A stretch of DNA of 64,000 bases, from the NCBI RefSeq assembly GCF_047495875.1, contig NC_092475.1:13862001-13926000 (forward strand), given 5' to 3'. Source of the DNA: Pithys albifrons albifrons. Lineage: Eukaryota; Chordata; Aves; Passeriformes; Thamnophilidae. Positions 61,046-64,000 of the stretch are shown here, one piece after another. Every line of letters starts with the position of its first letter. Within the stretch, counting starts at the first letter, position 1. Under the pieces are notes generated by a model. The model was not told the DNA's origin, ran no database searches, and saw nothing but the letters and a program-made list of their open reading frames with translations. Made by a program: the position numbers and the translations under genes.

Positions 61046-61822
61046 TCATAGAATCATAGAATGGATTGGGTTGGAAAAGCCCTCTGAGATCAAGTCCAAC
61101 CCTTGGTCCAACTCCAGTCCCTTTACCAGATCATGGCACTCAGTGCCACGGCCAAGCTCACCTTAAAAACCTCCAGGGATGGGGAATCCACCCCCTCTCT
61201 GGGCAGCCCATTCCAATACCTGAGCACTCTCTCTGCAAAGAATTTTTTTCTGATCTCCAACTTCAATTTCCCCTGGCAGAGCTTGAGCCCATCGTGCCCC
61301 CTTGTCCTATTGCTGAGTGCCTGGGAGAAGAGACCAACCCCCACCTGGCCAGAACTTCCCTTCAGGCAGTTCCAGACAGTGCTGAGGTCACCTCTGAGCC
61401 TCCTCTTCTCCAGGCTAAACACCCCCAGCTCCCTCAGCCTCTCCCCACAGCACTTGTGCTCCAGTCCCTTCTCCAGCCTCGTTGCTCTTCTCTGGCCCCG
61501 CTCCAGCCCCTCAATCTCTTTCCTCAACTGAGGGGCCCAGAACTGAACACAACACTCAAGGTGTGGCCTCCCCAAGGCAGAGTCCAGGGGAAGGGTCACT
61601 GCCCTGGGCCTGCTGGCCACGCTAGTTTGGATCCAGGCCAGGATCCCCTTGGCCTTCTTGGCCACCTGGGCACACTGGTGGCTCCTGTTGAGCTTCCTGT
61701 CCCTCAGTCCCCCCAGGTCCCTCTGCCTGGCTGCTCTCCAGCCACTCTGTGCCCAGCCTGGAGCAGTGCAGGGGTTGGGGTGGCCAAAGGGCAGGACCTG
61801 CACTTGGCCTTGTTGAACTTCA
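61046..61822 (-). mobile_element. CR1 fragment in the putative ITCH intron 1, minus strand
   Basis: Nearly 780 bp, from GTCATAGAATCATAGAATGG (plus) to the RT codons before GCCTTGTTGAACTTCA. The open frame is uninterrupted over about 730 bp, but the FADD motif lies beyond its truncated 5' end. Confidence 0.94.
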
Positions 61823-62556
61823 GTCCTTGGGCTTGGTTGGACTGTTATCTGAGCTAATTCTGTGTACATTTTTTGGAGAGGGAAAGGTAATTTTTGCTCT
61901 CATCCCTCTGAGAGGACAAAGCAGTGGAGACCTGGGCACTGTCTGTGAGGGCCTGGCATTTGGGTTTCACTGTAGTGCAGAGTTGGTGGAGGATTGATCT
62001 TTTTCTTCATAAGATTTGCAAATTACACTGAATGGAAATGAAAGTATTGCAACCAACTGGGAAAAAGCATTTTAAAGAAGCCAAGGCCCTGTTTCATATG
62101 ACCAGCTCTCAAGTTATGCCTGGAATTTCTTCTTTTACTACACCAAGGCATGGCAGGTTTTCTCCTCCTGCTCTGAGGAAACACGATACCAGATCTGGTT
62201 GCACTGGTAATTCAAATAATATTTTCATACTTGGCAGTACGTTACTGTTCTTTTGTTGGTTTTTTTTAAGTTTTATTACAGTCCTTCCATTTAGGAACTG
62301 ATAATTCCTGCCTTCCACCCACCTGCCCCAGCTGTTCTCAGCTCTGCTGCTGGAGGAGACCTGTTGTTTCACTCAGGCACAGGGTTACATGTTTGCATCT
62401 GCATCAGGGACTGAAGTTGGAGCTCAGCCCCAAATGCCTGTTCTGTTCTGGGGGATTGTTAAAGTTTTCTGGTGTGGGACCTTGTTCCTGACCAAGGAGG
62501 GGAAGTTGTGTGGCTTGTGCAGATCTCGGCGTTTGGGGTTGGAGGCGATGACAGAC

Positions 62557-62703
62557 CCTGAGATCAGCTCAGTTGGTTAAAACTTGGTTGTAACAATGCC
62601 AAGGTCATGGGTTCAATCCCCTGTGTGGGCCATTGACTGAAGAGTTGGACTCAACGATCCTTGGGGGTCCCTCCCAGCTCAGAATAGTCTGTGATTCTGT
62701 GAT
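62557..62703 (+). mobile_element. tRNA-Ile-derived SINE in the putative ITCH intron 1
   Basis: Full-length copy with GATCAGCTCAGTTGG, GGGTTCAATCCCC and a tail ending TCTGTGATTCTGTGAT. Confidence 0.9.
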
Positions 62704-63132
62704 TAGTCTGATATGGAAACTGGAGGTTCCAGGGGAGTGTGTCAGAAGGAGCCTCCATGAGGTCTTCATGTGCTCTGCTTTCTGTTGTTTGTAGGTCTGG
62801 GTTCTTGCCACGGGTACCCTTCAGACATACTTTTTCTTTCTGTTAGCTGGATACCTGGTGATCTTTTTGAATTTTATCACTGAGGAAGGAAAGATCAGGT
62901 AAAGTTTCAAGTGGTCTTGAAATAGAAAAAGACGTGGTGAGACAGGTCTGTAACCTGGTTCTGATTTATTCATTAACTCATCAAATGGATAGCCATTTGC
63001 AGTGAAATATCCATGAACAATATAAATTTTGTGACTGGGAGCATGTTCATTTACTGAAAGATAAAATAGCCTCTTCAGTTTGTTCAGCTTCACGTGCTTG
63101 GGGTGGAACTTTTGCCTGGGCAAGTCATTCAT

Positions 63133-63328
63133 GGAATCATAGAATGGATTGGGTTGGAAAAGCCCTCTGAGATCATCAAGCCCAACCCTTGGTCCAACTC
63201 CAGTCCCTTTACCAGATCATGGCACTCAGTGCCACGGCCAAGCTCAGCTGAAAAACCTCCAGGGATGGGGAATCCACCCCCTCTCTGGGCAGCCCATTCC
63301 AATGCCTGAGCACTCTCTCTGCAAAGAA
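63133..63328 (-). mobile_element. CR1 3' end, short, minus strand
   Basis: About 195 bp from GGAATCATAGAATGG to CTCTCTCTGCAAAGAAT on the plus strand. Confidence 0.92.
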
Positions 63329-64000
63329 TAATTTTTTTTTCCTGCCCCTGTTGGCTTTGCTTGGCCTGTGCAGTGGGAGAAGCAAAGGAAGGCTGAGTGA
63401 GCTGAAGGGATGAACTCGGACATGGAGGAGTGGATTGTGTTAATTTTTAACATGCTTTTGGTCAGTGTCCATCCTCAGTGCCTGCTCCAGCCCCCAGTGC
63501 TAGCTGGCTTTTAATTATGTATTAGTAATCATTGCTCTTGCTGAACAGCTGGAGTACTGAGATATCCACATTTTTATTCTTTTCCTGCTGCTTTCATAAA
63601 CATGTGCATGGATTCAGACCTGTTGCTCTGAGTGCTCCATTTGTGCTTTCTGGCACTTTAATTTTTTGCTCTTCCAGTGCCACGAGCTGCTGCTCTTTTG
63701 GTCTCTCTGCAAAGCAGCCAAATGGAGTGAGGTTTTTTGTATAAGGATTCATCAGCTTTAAAGTTTTTTTCTTTGGCTTGTCAGAGCCTGTATTACCTGA
63801 TTATTGGATCTCTTTGATTGATTTCTCTTCATAGGACTTGCCTCTACAAGTGTGTACCCTGCATGTCTGTGTGTGTTTCATATTGCTGTGTGTATGAAAA
63901 TACAAAAATACATAAATGTATAAAAATATAAATATATATAAAAAAGTGGTGGTCAATGTATAAACATGCTCATAAGGTGATAATGTATTTGGCCTAATCT

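Larger units (their letters stand above)
61823..64000. other. Putative ITCH intron 1, distal part to window end
   Basis: Unique sequence around one SINE and one short CR1; AT-rich low-complexity tract at 63895-63950. No coding exon recognised. Confidence 0.5.

Overview
The window is vertebrate nuclear DNA and almost certainly from a songbird. It carries about two dozen CR1 LINE pieces with the avian 3' end, five near-full copies of a tRNA-Ile-headed SINE with a CR1-like tail (the structure of TguSINE1 of zebra finch), short LTRs with 6-bp target duplications, and GC-rich minisatellites in and beside genes. Nothing looks bacterial or viral in organisation; most long open frames are translations of repeats.

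One protein gene is complete and certain: AHCY (S-adenosylhomocysteine hydrolase), on the minus strand. Its start codon is at 34742-34740 and its stop at 7118-7116. Ten coding exons with consensus splice sites add up to 433 codons with no frame error. The exons carry the family's substrate residues, the NAD glycine motif and the C-terminal KPDHYRY tail. The introns hold CR1 copies, SINEs, solo LTRs and three minisatellites: intron 1 (G-run/C-run 30-37-mer), intron 2 (40-mer) and intron 8 (42-mer, ending about 20 nt from the exon 9 acceptor).

Divergently, at about 58.1-58.3 kb, a CpG-rich promoter with Sp1, NRF1, ZNF143-like and YY1 motifs ends in a clean splice donor at 58321/58322. The order AHCY (minus) followed by ITCH (plus) in human makes this the likely non-coding first exon of ITCH. 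The rest of the window would then be ITCH intron 1. This is a synteny inference; no ITCH coding sequence is present.

The 23 kb between the two promoters is accessory sequence. It holds a (GGATA)n array grown from a CR1 tail, a GC-rich block at 38.9-41.1 kb with a possible small gene, several LTRs, an LTR joined to a CR1 reverse transcriptase fragment at 47.4 kb, and an AT-rich repeat-free stretch at 48.2-48.96 kb. It also holds the most unusual object: a 650-bp tail-to-tail inverted pair of 5S-rRNA-headed elements at 55528-56174. A 1-kb array of 10-bp GGATATCRGC-type repeats then abuts the putative ITCH promoter. The leftmost 6.5 kb, downstream of AHCY, contains repeats and no recognisable gene.
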